A DNA stretch of 10,580 nucleotides, taken from JAYTQQ01 sp043746635 (GTDB lineage Bacteria > Bdellovibrionota > Bdellovibrionia > Bdellovibrionales > JAMPXM01). Below are positions 1 to 6,769 of the stretch, piece after piece. Position 1 is the stretch's first letter. The number at the start of each line of letters is the position of its first letter. The notes beneath the pieces are model-generated. The model saw nothing but the letters and a program-made list of their open reading frames with translations. It was not told where the DNA came from and ran no database searches. The stretch spans positions 1 to 10,580 of the forward strand of contig JAYTQQ010000214.1 of assembly GCA_043746635.1 (NCBI GenBank), read 5' to 3'. Position numbers and translations under genes: made by a program.

Positions 1-1
1 C

Positions 2-88
2 TTGAATGATTGGAGCGGCATGCTGGCAACATGTTGGATAGATCAAAGCAAGGATAGAGCCAATAACACTTTAAGGGCCCAGTTTTAA
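2..88 (+). CDS. Possible C-terminal tail of a rightward gene entering from the left edge (partial)
   Basis: A rightward frame is open from the window edge for 28 codons and ends at a TAA at 86-88. It would meet the stop of the leftward glycosyltransferase (85-87) tail to tail with a three-base overlap. The same arrangement is seen at 10158-10161 on the other side of the cluster. The tail reads ...DWSGMLATCWIDQSKDRANN... and shows no motif I recognise. Twenty-eight open codons are not significant alone, since roughly a quarter of random frames would stay open. This is only a possibility. Otherwise the first 84 bases hold no recognisable gene or clear terminator. Confidence 0.22.
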   Translation: MNDWSGMLATCWIDQSKDRANNTLRAQF

Positions 89-1014
89 GATACTTCGACA
101 ATATTTTTGCGCTGGTCGACGAGGCTCACGTTCGAGTTTTTCTCGTAGAGAACGTAATAGAGCGGCCGATTTTGCGATTCTTCGAGGATTCGACCTAAAT
201 ATTCGCCAAAAATAAGAAAAATCGAGAACAAGAGAAGCCAACAAAGCCCTTCGAAAATGGCTTCGATTTGTAAGTGCCTGAGGCTTAACAGAAATGCGAT
301 GAGGCCCACCGCAAAACCAATGCGTGTAACGAAACGTAAGGGGTGTTTGGTACTCGCGACAATAATCTCAACACCTTCGTTCACGCGGTCAAACATCGAA
401 ACCGATTCTCGCGTGCCAATAGGTTTATAGGGATACGCCAAACTCTTTACGCCGACGGTTGACCCGTACAATCGTAAAAGTGGGTACCGATCTTTGATTT
501 GCGTGATGGCATTTAAAATTTGGCGATTAAAAACTCTGAAGTCGGTCGCCTTTTCTGGAAGTTGAATATCAAGATAGCGTTCGCTGTAAAAATGAAACAT
601 CCGAGAAAGGAGAAGGGTGAGGCCGCTGTAGGATTGATGGTTCGCATTTTCACCGTAAACGATCCCCTCGCTGGACGCGCATTGCAAAATCGCCGGCACG
701 ACAATCTCAACTGGGTCAATCTCCGCATGAAAAATTGCGGTACAATCGCCGATCGATTGTTCAAGACCGGCAAAGGTTGCGATTTCGTCACCGAATTCAC
801 GGGTAAGACGTAAATACCTTATCGCATTGAGTTTGAGTAAAAGACCCGCGACGACGTTTTCGGTTTCATCTTTTGATGCATCATCAACGATGATCACTTC
901 ATAATTTGTAAATTCGTCTTCGAGTGCCTTACAAAGTTTCGGCACCATTGTTTTGAGAAGTGCTGCCGAATTTCTCGCAGGAATGACGACAGATGCAAAA
1001 ATTTCTTTTTTCAA
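85..1014 (-). CDS. GtrB/ArnC-like family 2 glycosyltransferase with two C-terminal membrane helices and a degenerate DxD motif
   Basis: This 309-residue protein is a GT-A fold glycosyltransferase of the polyprenyl-phosphate sugar synthase type (DPM1/GtrB/ArnC), which moves a sugar from a nucleotide donor to undecaprenyl phosphate at the inner membrane. Visible marks are SVVIPARN at about residues 8-15, VDDASKD at 43-49, TDFRVFNR at 157-164, two hydrophobic segments near 228-246 and 253-271, and the family tail GEYLGRILEESQNRPLYY at 270-287. The segment that normally reads DxDLQDPPE appears as FHAEIDPVE (95-103), so the metal-binding DxD is absent although the following Asp-Pro is kept. The enzyme may use a different geometry or be inactive. 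It starts with TTG, which overlaps the stop of the upstream FAD gene as TTGA. A strong AGAGGAG lies eight bases upstream, so the TTG start is well supported. It is the last gene of the leftward operon. Confidence 0.85.
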   Translation of the reverse strand: MKKEIFASVVIPARNSAALLKTMVPKLCKALEDEFTNYEVIIVDDASKDETENVVAGLLLKLNAIRYLRLTREFGDEIATFAGLEQSIGDCTAIFHAEIDPVEIVVPAILQCASSEGIVYGENANHQSYSGLTLLLSRMFHFYSERYLDIQLPEKATDFRVFNRQILNAITQIKDRYPLLRLYGSTVGVKSLAYPYKPIGTRESVSMFDRVNEGVEIIVASTKHPLRFVTRIGFAVGLIAFLLSLRHLQIEAIFEGLCWLLLFSIFLIFGEYLGRILEESQNRPLYYVLYEKNSNVSLVDQRKNIVEVS

Positions 1015-2108
1015 GACAGGAACTCCTCTTTGATGCGTTCCGAGATATCGTAAACATTATCAATCTTTCCGCCGAGGATTGAAACAAAATTCGGTTGGTC
1101 GCGATCCATTTCAAAAAATATCGGCCGCCCATCATTACCCGCATTTTGCGGGAGCAAAGTCTTCACTTCAAAGAACGACTTCACGTAGCGTGTACCTTTA
1201 AGCGAAGGCATATATTTTTGGGCATCGCGAATCATATATTCGAAGCGAGTTTGCTTATCATATTCGGCCAAAACTTGAGTAGAGTCGACGCGGTCAACGC
1301 TCGTCCATCTCAAATGCGGAGTGTATCTGACATGGCTAAACGAATGATAATTCGTCGACGGAAATGGCATGGTTGAAAAAAACGGACCGCACATGAGAGT
1401 AAATCCAAATTTTTGAAGCGGCTGCGGGAGTTCAACAAGTGCGAGCTCTGCAATTTCGTATTCGAGAACGCTAGGCCTCTTCGCAAAATGGAGGCTGAGT
1501 AAATCGGCATAAGTGCAATTGAGGATCAGATCATATTTTTTATTCGATCGGCTCCCGTTCACGGTGAGAGAAAACTGATTACCCGGCTCTTCGGTGATTT
1601 TTTCGACCGCGGCTCCAAGGTACACATTCACTTCGGCGTGCGCAAGTCTTTCGGTCATGGTCGCTCTCAGTTTCGTTGAATCAAAAGCGCATTCCTCGAC
1701 GTAAAATGCTTCTTCAACGCTGCGCTCGTCGAAAAACTTCATGTGCTCTTTCGAAACTCTTTCTAAGGGTGAACCAATTTTCGTCATAAAATGATGAAAC
1801 TGTTTCGACGAAACTTTAGAATGATGTCTCGCGATCGCGTAGATGTGCTTAAATTCTTTATTGATGCAATCCGAAAATTCTCCAACAAAGCGCGGATAAT
1901 TCACTCGAGATCTAAGTGCCGTCGGGGTATGCCTTGGATAATGGTATCCACCGTGTACTCTCGCTTGATTGTAGTACGAAGCTCTCGCCATGAGCTCGCT
2001 CTCTCGCTCGTAGAGATCGACCTCGACTCCGCTCATAGCGAGTTCGCATGCAAGGTAGCAGGCATAAAATCCGCCGCCGATTACGATGGCGCTTTTAGGT
2101 TTTGCCAT
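1011..2108 (-). CDS. FAD-dependent oxidoreductase, DAO family
   Basis: The 365-residue protein begins with an FAD-binding Rossmann motif, AIVIGGGFYACYLACELA at residues 7-24. An acidic residue, Glu34 in DLYERE, sits at the end of the second strand, where it can bind the ribose of FAD. The stretch NQARVHGGYHYPRHTPTA (47-64) resembles the substrate/FAD loop of DAO-superfamily enzymes such as L-2-hydroxyglutarate oxidase (NSGVIHAGIYY). The C-terminus, LGGKIDNVYDISERI, also fits the fold. Such enzymes oxidise a CH-OH or CH-NH bond. The substrate here is unknown, but a sugar or lipid-linked sugar is likely because the gene lies between two polyprenyl-phosphate-sugar synthase-like genes. Its ATG lies 14 bases inside the upstream GT2 gene and only ten codons before the GGG motif, which fixes the start despite a weak Shine-Dalgarno. 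No signal peptide is seen, so it should be cytoplasmic. UDP-galactopyranose mutase is less likely. Confidence 0.82.
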   Translation of the reverse strand: MAKPKSAIVIGGGFYACYLACELAMSGVEVDLYERESELMARASYYNQARVHGGYHYPRHTPTALRSRVNYPRFVGEFSDCINKEFKHIYAIARHHSKVSSKQFHHFMTKIGSPLERVSKEHMKFFDERSVEEAFYVEECAFDSTKLRATMTERLAHAEVNVYLGAAVEKITEEPGNQFSLTVNGSRSNKKYDLILNCTYADLLSLHFAKRPSVLEYEIAELALVELPQPLQKFGFTLMCGPFFSTMPFPSTNYHSFSHVRYTPHLRWTSVDRVDSTQVLAEYDKQTRFEYMIRDAQKYMPSLKGTRYVKSFFEVKTLLPQNAGNDGRPIFFEMDRDQPNFVSILGGKIDNVYDISERIKEEFLS

Positions 2109-2826
2109 GAAGCTTTTTCTTTTGCTGAACCAAACGGTTAATTTCTGCGAGGTAATTATTAGCGACTTTTACGAGTTCAACCCGCGAGTCATTGTCGTCT
2201 GTCCAGTGCACGGGAATCTCTTCGACCCTATACCCCAACCATTCTGATTTGACGAGAATTTCGGTGTTGAAAATCCACCCGTCAGAAAGCGGTTTTAATT
2301 CATCATGGATCTTTTGAAAAAGTTCGGCCTTTAGAAATTTAAATCCGCACATGCCGTCTGAGAATTTCACGCCTAATCTTGCTTTCAGAACAAAATTAAA
2401 CCCGCGCGAGGTGATTTCTCTTAAAAAGCTGCGGTTTTCAACTTTTGCCCCTTTCAGAAGTCGACTGCCCGATACGATTGAAACTTTTGGATCCTGAAAT
2501 TTCTGCTTAAGATCTTTAAGATGTTTCAGATCCGTTGCGAGATCGACATCCATATAGCCCACGATCGGGGCTCTCGGCGCAAGCCAAGCTGCTTTCAACG
2601 CTCGACCGACTCCGCGTTCACCGACCGAGAGAATTTTGAGTTCAGGGATTTTTTGCTGTAAGGCGGCTCCGACTTCAAGGGTTCGATCGGTCGAACCGTT
2701 ATCGGCGATCGTGATGCACGCATTGATGTTGTTTTCTTGGCAAAACTTGGCGGTCTCTTCGACGCCACGAGAAAGTCTTTTTTCTTCATTCAAAGCCGGA
2801 AAAACAATTTCAAAATCCCAGTTCAT
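2095..2826 (-). CDS. Family 2 glycosyltransferase, dolichyl-phosphate-glucose/mannose synthase-like
   Basis: This 243-residue protein has the GT2 signatures in order: EIVFPALNEEKRL (6-18), the nucleotide loop ADNGSTDRT (41-49), an intact YMDVDLATD with the DxD at Asp93/Asp95, the acceptor-side DGMCGFKFLK (157-166), and GWIFNTEILVKSEWLGYRVEEIPVHW (183-208). This is the pattern of ALG5/DPG-synthase-type enzymes that charge a polyprenyl phosphate with a hexose. No membrane helix is seen, so it would be a peripheral protein on the cytoplasmic face. It begins with ATG overlapping the preceding stop as ATGA, which implies translational coupling to the dehydrogenase gene. It shares 14 bases with the following FAD gene. 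Unlike the other GT2 of this operon (85-1014), its catalytic motifs are complete. Donor and acceptor cannot be told from sequence. Confidence 0.87.
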   Translation of the reverse strand: MNWDFEIVFPALNEEKRLSRGVEETAKFCQENNINACITIADNGSTDRTLEVGAALQQKIPELKILSVGERGVGRALKAAWLAPRAPIVGYMDVDLATDLKHLKDLKQKFQDPKVSIVSGSRLLKGAKVENRSFLREITSRGFNFVLKARLGVKFSDGMCGFKFLKAELFQKIHDELKPLSDGWIFNTEILVKSEWLGYRVEEIPVHWTDDNDSRVELVKVANNYLAEINRLVQQKKKLHGKT

Positions 2827-3797
2827 AAGCTCACTTGTCGGCCCGAGCGAACAGACTTGCGGGCGGCTTCGATGATGCGCATGATTTCAATTCCCTGATC
2901 GATCCCGATGAGGCGTGATTTTTTGCCAGTTCGTTTGCAGCCGGCAACGTGCTCAAGCATTCTTTCAAGAGCATCTTTGCCTTTCGCGGGACCAAAAGAT
3001 TTCTGGATTTTGACCGGCCCCAGTCGGGATTCTTGGCCATAGCCAAACTTGTACTTCGATTCGGTAAACACCGATGGAGCCATGTCTTGCCACGCAAGAA
3101 TTTTATTCGCTGTCATGACGCTCATAATTTTTTGCTTCTGGATAAAATTCATCGAACCAAAGAGTTCGACCGTCGCTTGCGATTTGAAGTTCATCTGCAG
3201 CGAACATTGATCGAGGCTATCGTCATGGGTCTTACTGCCGATGCTTCTGACATTCAAAGGCTTTGAATTCATCAAGGCGAGACTCATATAAATATCATGA
3301 TATAAAAGTTCGCCCAAAACATCTGAGCCTTTTTGAAAGCGACCAAATTGAACGCGATGAGAAGCGATCGATTTAATTTTTTCGTTCGATGCGAGATTTT
3401 TAAACTTAAGAAAATCAGGATTAAATAAAAAAGTATGATCAACAAAAATTTGCGCACGCTTTTTCAAGGCGAGAGATTTAAGCATCAAGGCATCTTTCAA
3501 AGTTGGAGTAATCGGCTTCGTCAAAAAAATATCGCAAGATTTTTGAAGTGCCAAGCGAGCGATCTTCATGTGCTGATCGAGGCTCCCGAGAATAAAGACG
3601 ATATCGACATCGCATTTGGCTAAGAGTTCTTCGCCGCGACGAAAGAGCCTTGCCGATCCGATATCGACGAGGGCTTGCGACCGAGAAGCTACGGCCATCA
3701 ATTCAAAATCGGGGCTTTTCTGAATTTTCGAAAGTAAAATCTTACCCCAAAATCCAAGTCCGACAATTGCGCATGAGAATTTCTTTCGAGCTGCCAT
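2823..3797 (-). CDS. Gfo/Idh/MocA family sugar dehydrogenase
   Basis: The 324-residue protein has an N-terminal NAD(P)-binding Rossmann domain with GLGFWGK at 13-19. A TKP motif lies at 93-95 where the family usually has EKP. The lysine that helps catalysis is kept, but the glutamate is Thr. The C-terminal alpha/beta domain contains LLYHDIYMS (164-172), whose His167 is the likely catalytic histidine of the GxHxxD-type signature. Such enzymes oxidise or reduce sugars or sugar nucleotides, often making a 3-keto sugar for a DegT aminotransferase; one lies in this cluster at 7500-8648. This is the promoter-proximal gene of the leftward operon, and its end overlaps the next gene by four bases. No clear Shine-Dalgarno precedes the ATG, but the Rossmann strand follows directly, so the start is sound. 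Substrate and direction of the reaction are unknown. Confidence 0.87.
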   Translation of the reverse strand: MAARKKFSCAIVGLGFWGKILLSKIQKSPDFELMAVASRSQALVDIGSARLFRRGEELLAKCDVDIVFILGSLDQHMKIARLALQKSCDIFLTKPITPTLKDALMLKSLALKKRAQIFVDHTFLFNPDFLKFKNLASNEKIKSIASHRVQFGRFQKGSDVLGELLYHDIYMSLALMNSKPLNVRSIGSKTHDDSLDQCSLQMNFKSQATVELFGSMNFIQKQKIMSVMTANKILAWQDMAPSVFTESKYKFGYGQESRLGPVKIQKSFGPAKGKDALERMLEHVAGCKRTGKKSRLIGIDQGIEIMRIIEAARKSVRSGRQVSL

Positions 3798-3943
3798 ATT
3801 CTAGCTATCATGACGCAAGTTCGAAAGAAAAGGTAGTTTAAGAAAACCCCGCTGCCACTCGTCGCGAATGCATCGCATTGCCAAAGGGCAGCAGCCGACT
3901 TTTTTAGGTGCCTTTTCATCTCAAAGCCATGCAAACTTTCAGC
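3798..3943. promoter_or_regulatory. Divergent intergenic region between two operons, with nested inverted repeats
   Basis: These 146 bases separate the leftward dehydrogenase operon from the rightward aminotransferase/transketolase operon, so promoters for both should lie here. I found no convincing -35/-10 pair in either direction; TTGCCA at 3878-3883 is a fair -35, but it lacks a good -10. The region holds an outer inverted repeat GCTGCC (3851-3856)/GGCAGC (3887-3892), an inner AATGC (3867-3871)/GCATT (3875-3879), and then a run of six T at 3900-3905. In rightward RNA this could fold as a weak attenuator-like hairpin, but the seven-base gap before the T run makes it a poor intrinsic terminator. 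It may instead be an operator. Confidence 0.4.
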
Positions 3944-5062
3944 ATGGATTTTCGTTCGTATTTTCAGCTCAACAACAAACGCATTCATCTGAATAACGCC
4001 GGCTGCACACCGCTCACGACAAAGGCCACCCAGATCATTCAGCAGGCGGCCCAAGAACATGCCGAGCTCGGCTATCACGCGCGGCCCCTTTTTACCCGGC
4101 GCCTCAGCGAATCGAGAGCGACCATCGCAAAATTTCTTGGAACAAAACCTGACTACGTCGCCATGACCCAGAACTGTGCAACCGCAATTTCAACTGTGGC
4201 CCACGGGCTCAGCTATAAAAAAGACGACGAAATTCTCACTTGGGATCAAGAATATCCAAGCAACGCTTACATCTGGCACTCGGTCGCAAAACAATATGGT
4301 GCGAAAGTCGTCGTTCTGCAGTCAGAAAAAAACTTTGAGATGAATCTTGATCTGATGCTCGGCAAAATCAACAAACGCACAAGGGTCGTCGCGATTTCGT
4401 GGGTTCAAAGTGTTGCGGGCACCATCATCGAGCTCAAACCACTGCTTAAGGCCTGCGAAAAAGTCGGAGCATGGCTTGTCGTTGATGCCTTTCAAGGTCT
4501 CGGCGTTTTACCTTTTCAAATGTCTGACTATCCCGGCATCATTATCACAACCGGCACTCAAAAATGGATGTGCGGTCCTTTCGGTCACGGCTTCCTCGCC
4601 TTCAGTGATGATCGTTACCGAGAACTGAATCCCGTTCTTCAAGGTGCGATGACATTCGGCGGAAGTGATCAAACCGTCATCGACCAAAAGCCATTGCCGT
4701 CGGCGGCAAGATTTGAACCCGGAACTCCGCTCATGCTCACCGCTTTCGCGGCAGCCGCCAGCGTCGAATGCCTTCAAGAATTTAAAATCGAAAAAATCCG
4801 CGCAAAAAATATCCTGCTGAGAGATCGTTTGATTCTAGGCCTCGACAAACTCGGTGCCGAAATTCTCGGAACCCGAGACTCCAGCAATTCAGGTCCTCAT
4901 GTGACGTTTATTCCGAGAAAGTCTCTAGCCGCGTGCGAGAAATCTCTTCTTGAAAATCAGATCTCTTATGTTACAAAAGCAAAGGGTTTCAGGCTTTCTC
5001 CTCACGCGTTTAATACGTTCGAAGAAATTGATCAAGCTCTTGAATGTTTCAAAGGTAAATGA
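3944..5062 (+). CDS. Class V aminotransferase (cysteine desulfurase/isopenicillin-N-epimerase-like PLP enzyme)
   Basis: From the ATG at 3944 the product is 372 residues, normal for fold-type I class V PLP enzymes. The marks are IHLNNAGCTPL (14-24), TQNCATAI (75-82) for phosphate/PLP contacts, VVDAFQGLG (179-187) with Asp181 for the pyridine nitrogen and Gln184, and TGTQKWMCGPFGHGFL (203-218) with the Schiff-base Lys207. Class V members include cysteine desulfurases, epimerases, lyases and true aminotransferases. I see no clear mobile cysteine loop, so an amino-transfer or elimination step in sugar metabolism is more likely than sulfur transfer, but this is inference. Earlier in-frame starts exist at 3908 (GTG) and 3929 (ATG). 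None of the three has a Shine-Dalgarno; I chose 3944 because the conserved N-terminal strand begins there. The stop overlaps the transketolase N gene as ATGA, so the two are co-translated. Confidence 0.83.
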   Translation: MDFRSYFQLNNKRIHLNNAGCTPLTTKATQIIQQAAQEHAELGYHARPLFTRRLSESRATIAKFLGTKPDYVAMTQNCATAISTVAHGLSYKKDDEILTWDQEYPSNAYIWHSVAKQYGAKVVVLQSEKNFEMNLDLMLGKINKRTRVVAISWVQSVAGTIIELKPLLKACEKVGAWLVVDAFQGLGVLPFQMSDYPGIIITTGTQKWMCGPFGHGFLAFSDDRYRELNPVLQGAMTFGGSDQTVIDQKPLPSAARFEPGTPLMLTAFAAAASVECLQEFKIEKIRAKNILLRDRLILGLDKLGAEILGTRDSSNSGPHVTFIPRKSLAACEKSLLENQISYVTKAKGFRLSPHAFNTFEEIDQALECFKGK

Positions 5063-5841
5063 TGCAAACTCCAGAATTAAAATTAGCCGCCAGAGCAATC
5101 CGAAAAAAACTTTTAGATATGCACTACTCTGTGAAGTCTTCTCACCTCGGAACAGCATTGAGCGAAGTCGATATTCTCACTTACCTCTTCGGAACATTTT
5201 TGAAAGCCTCTGACCGATTTGTTCTCTCAAAGGGGCACGGCGCAAGTGGTGCTTACGCAACTCTTGATCACTTCGACAAAATGCCCAAGGGTATGATCGA
5301 CACCTACTACAAAGACGGAACAAAATTAGCGGCCCATCCGTCACCACTCGCACTCGAGCATATGCCAGTTGCGACGGGCTCTCTCGGTCACGGACTCGGC
5401 GTCGCGGCCGGCATGGCTTTCGGTTCTCGCCTCGCAAAAACTCAGAAACAAGTTGCGTGTCTCATCTCTGACGGAGAACTCAACGAAGGCTCTATCTGGG
5501 AGGCCGCCCTTTTCGCAGGCCATCACAAACTTTCAAACCTCACGGTGATCGTTGATTTCAACGGCCTGCAAGGCTTCGGCAAAACTTCAGAAGTTCTAGG
5601 TCCAGAACCCGTCGTTCAAAAATGGAAAAATTTCGGATTCGAAACTCTTCGCATCGATGGCCACGATTTTGATCAACTTCGTAAAAGTTTCGCTGGAGCA
5701 AAACGCTTGAAACCTCTTTGCATCATCGCCGATACGGTCAAAGGTAAAGGCGTTTCGTTTATGGAAAACACCCTCGAATGGCACTACCTTAACATGAACG
5801 AAGAGCAGTATCAAAAAGCTGTCGCCGAGGTGATATCGTGA
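5059..5841 (+). CDS. Transketolase, N-terminal (thiamine diphosphate-binding) subunit
   Basis: This 260-residue protein is the first half of a split transketolase, whose single-chain form has about 650 residues. It has SKGHGA (58-63), AAHPS with His93, GSLGHGLGVAAGMA (107-120), and the thiamine diphosphate/Mg motif SDGELNEGSIWEA (137-149) ending in DFNGLQGFG (166-174). The usual GDG is SDG here, but Asp138 and Asn168, the metal ligands, are present. ADTVKGKGVSFMEN...WHY (224-243) closes the domain. With the next gene it should move a two-carbon ketol unit between a ketose and an aldose in the cytoplasm. Two ATG codons stand in tandem. The first (5059) overlaps the aminotransferase stop. The second (5062) sits better behind the AAAGG and may be the real start. 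The location suggests a role in making a cluster-specific sugar rather than in central metabolism. Confidence 0.93.
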   Translation: MMQTPELKLAARAIRKKLLDMHYSVKSSHLGTALSEVDILTYLFGTFLKASDRFVLSKGHGASGAYATLDHFDKMPKGMIDTYYKDGTKLAAHPSPLALEHMPVATGSLGHGLGVAAGMAFGSRLAKTQKQVACLISDGELNEGSIWEAALFAGHHKLSNLTVIVDFNGLQGFGKTSEVLGPEPVVQKWKNFGFETLRIDGHDFDQLRKSFAGAKRLKPLCIIADTVKGKGVSFMENTLEWHYLNMNEEQYQKAVAEVIS

Positions 5842-6743
5842 GAGTCGAATTCGTCGAGGCACTTCAAAAAGTAATGCGTGCTGATTCGCATTCTCTCTTC
5901 GTCACGGGCGATCTCGGATTCAACGCCTTCGAAGGAATTCGCAAAGAGTTCGGTGAAAGATTCTTAAACGCCGGAGCCGCCGAACAAAACATGGCGAGCA
6001 TGGCCGCTGGTCTTGCGTTTGAAGGTTTTCATCCGTGGATTTATTCGATAGCACCTTTCGTGGCATATCGTCCGTTTGAGCAAACTCGCAATGATATCTG
6101 TTTGCATAACCTCCCTGTTCGGATCGTCGGCAATGGCGGTGGCTACACTTACGGAGTCATGGGCTCAACCCACCACACCCTCGAAGATCTCGGAGTTTTA
6201 AAAACTTTGCCGAATATGCATTTGCATTTTCCGTGTACGCAAAATCAAGTCGAAGCGCACGTTCAGCAAATTTCAAAATTGATGGCTCCGAGTTATTTGC
6301 GGCTGAGTTTTTCTGGATTTCCGTCGAATGCTTTCGCTTTAAAAGAAAATCCTCAGACTCTCACGCGTACTTATTCTGAAGGCGCAGAAGTCACCCTCAT
6401 CGGTGTCGGCCACGCGGTTCAAATTGCTTTGACGGCTTTTGCTTCTGGCTTGATCGACGAGAGCAAAGTCGGAATTTTTGGAATCAGCAAATTTCCTTTT
6501 GATCTTGAGAGCGATCAAGATCTCGTGGAGCACGTTCGTCGTTCGCAAAATGTTTTAGTCATTGATGAACACTACCTCGCGGGAAGTATCGCTGAATCTC
6601 TCAAGATGCATTTACCGAATGCCGAAAGATTTCGAGTGCTCGCTCCCATCTATAAAAATACTCAGGCCTACGGCACACCAAAGTTTCAGCTCATTCAGGC
6701 AGGCATGACCCCTGAGGATGTCTCGTTTCTGTTGTCCAAGTAA
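5838..6743 (+). CDS. Transketolase, C-terminal (pyrimidine-binding and C-terminal domain) subunit
   Basis: The 301-residue protein is the second half of the split transketolase. It carries the pyrimidine-binding domain with FLNAGAAEQNMASMAAGLA (42-60); Glu49 is the residue that activates the aminopyrimidine of thiamine diphosphate. This is followed by FEQTRNDICLHNLPVRIVG (80-98) and TYGVMGSTHHTLEDLGVL (104-121), all typical of split transketolases and the DXS-like group. The last third, from about 175, is the C-terminal alpha/beta domain. The start is GTG, overlapping the partner's stop as GTGA. GAGGTG lies five bases upstream, so this start is firm and the two subunits are translationally coupled in a 1:1 arrangement. 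It is the last gene of its operon and runs tail to tail with the sugar transferase gene 26 bases away. Confidence 0.93.
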   Translation: MRVEFVEALQKVMRADSHSLFVTGDLGFNAFEGIRKEFGERFLNAGAAEQNMASMAAGLAFEGFHPWIYSIAPFVAYRPFEQTRNDICLHNLPVRIVGNGGGYTYGVMGSTHHTLEDLGVLKTLPNMHLHFPCTQNQVEAHVQQISKLMAPSYLRLSFSGFPSNAFALKENPQTLTRTYSEGAEVTLIGVGHAVQIALTAFASGLIDESKVGIFGISKFPFDLESDQDLVEHVRRSQNVLVIDEHYLAGSIAESLKMHLPNAERFRVLAPIYKNTQAYGTPKFQLIQAGMTPEDVSFLLSK

Positions 6744-6769
6744 AAACAACTAATAAATTCACAAACAAG

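Noticed and set aside
3698..4078. Leftward 126-codon frame across the divergent spacer between the dehydrogenase and the aminotransferase.
   Set aside because: It overlaps the coding starts of both well-supported genes, shows no recognisable domain, and reads as the complement of conserved PLP-enzyme sequence.
6721..6769. Short inverted repeat GTTGT/ACAAC at the end of the transketolase C gene as a shared terminator.
   Set aside because: The stem is five weak pairs that include the last codons, and no T run follows in either direction, so there is no real support for a terminator.
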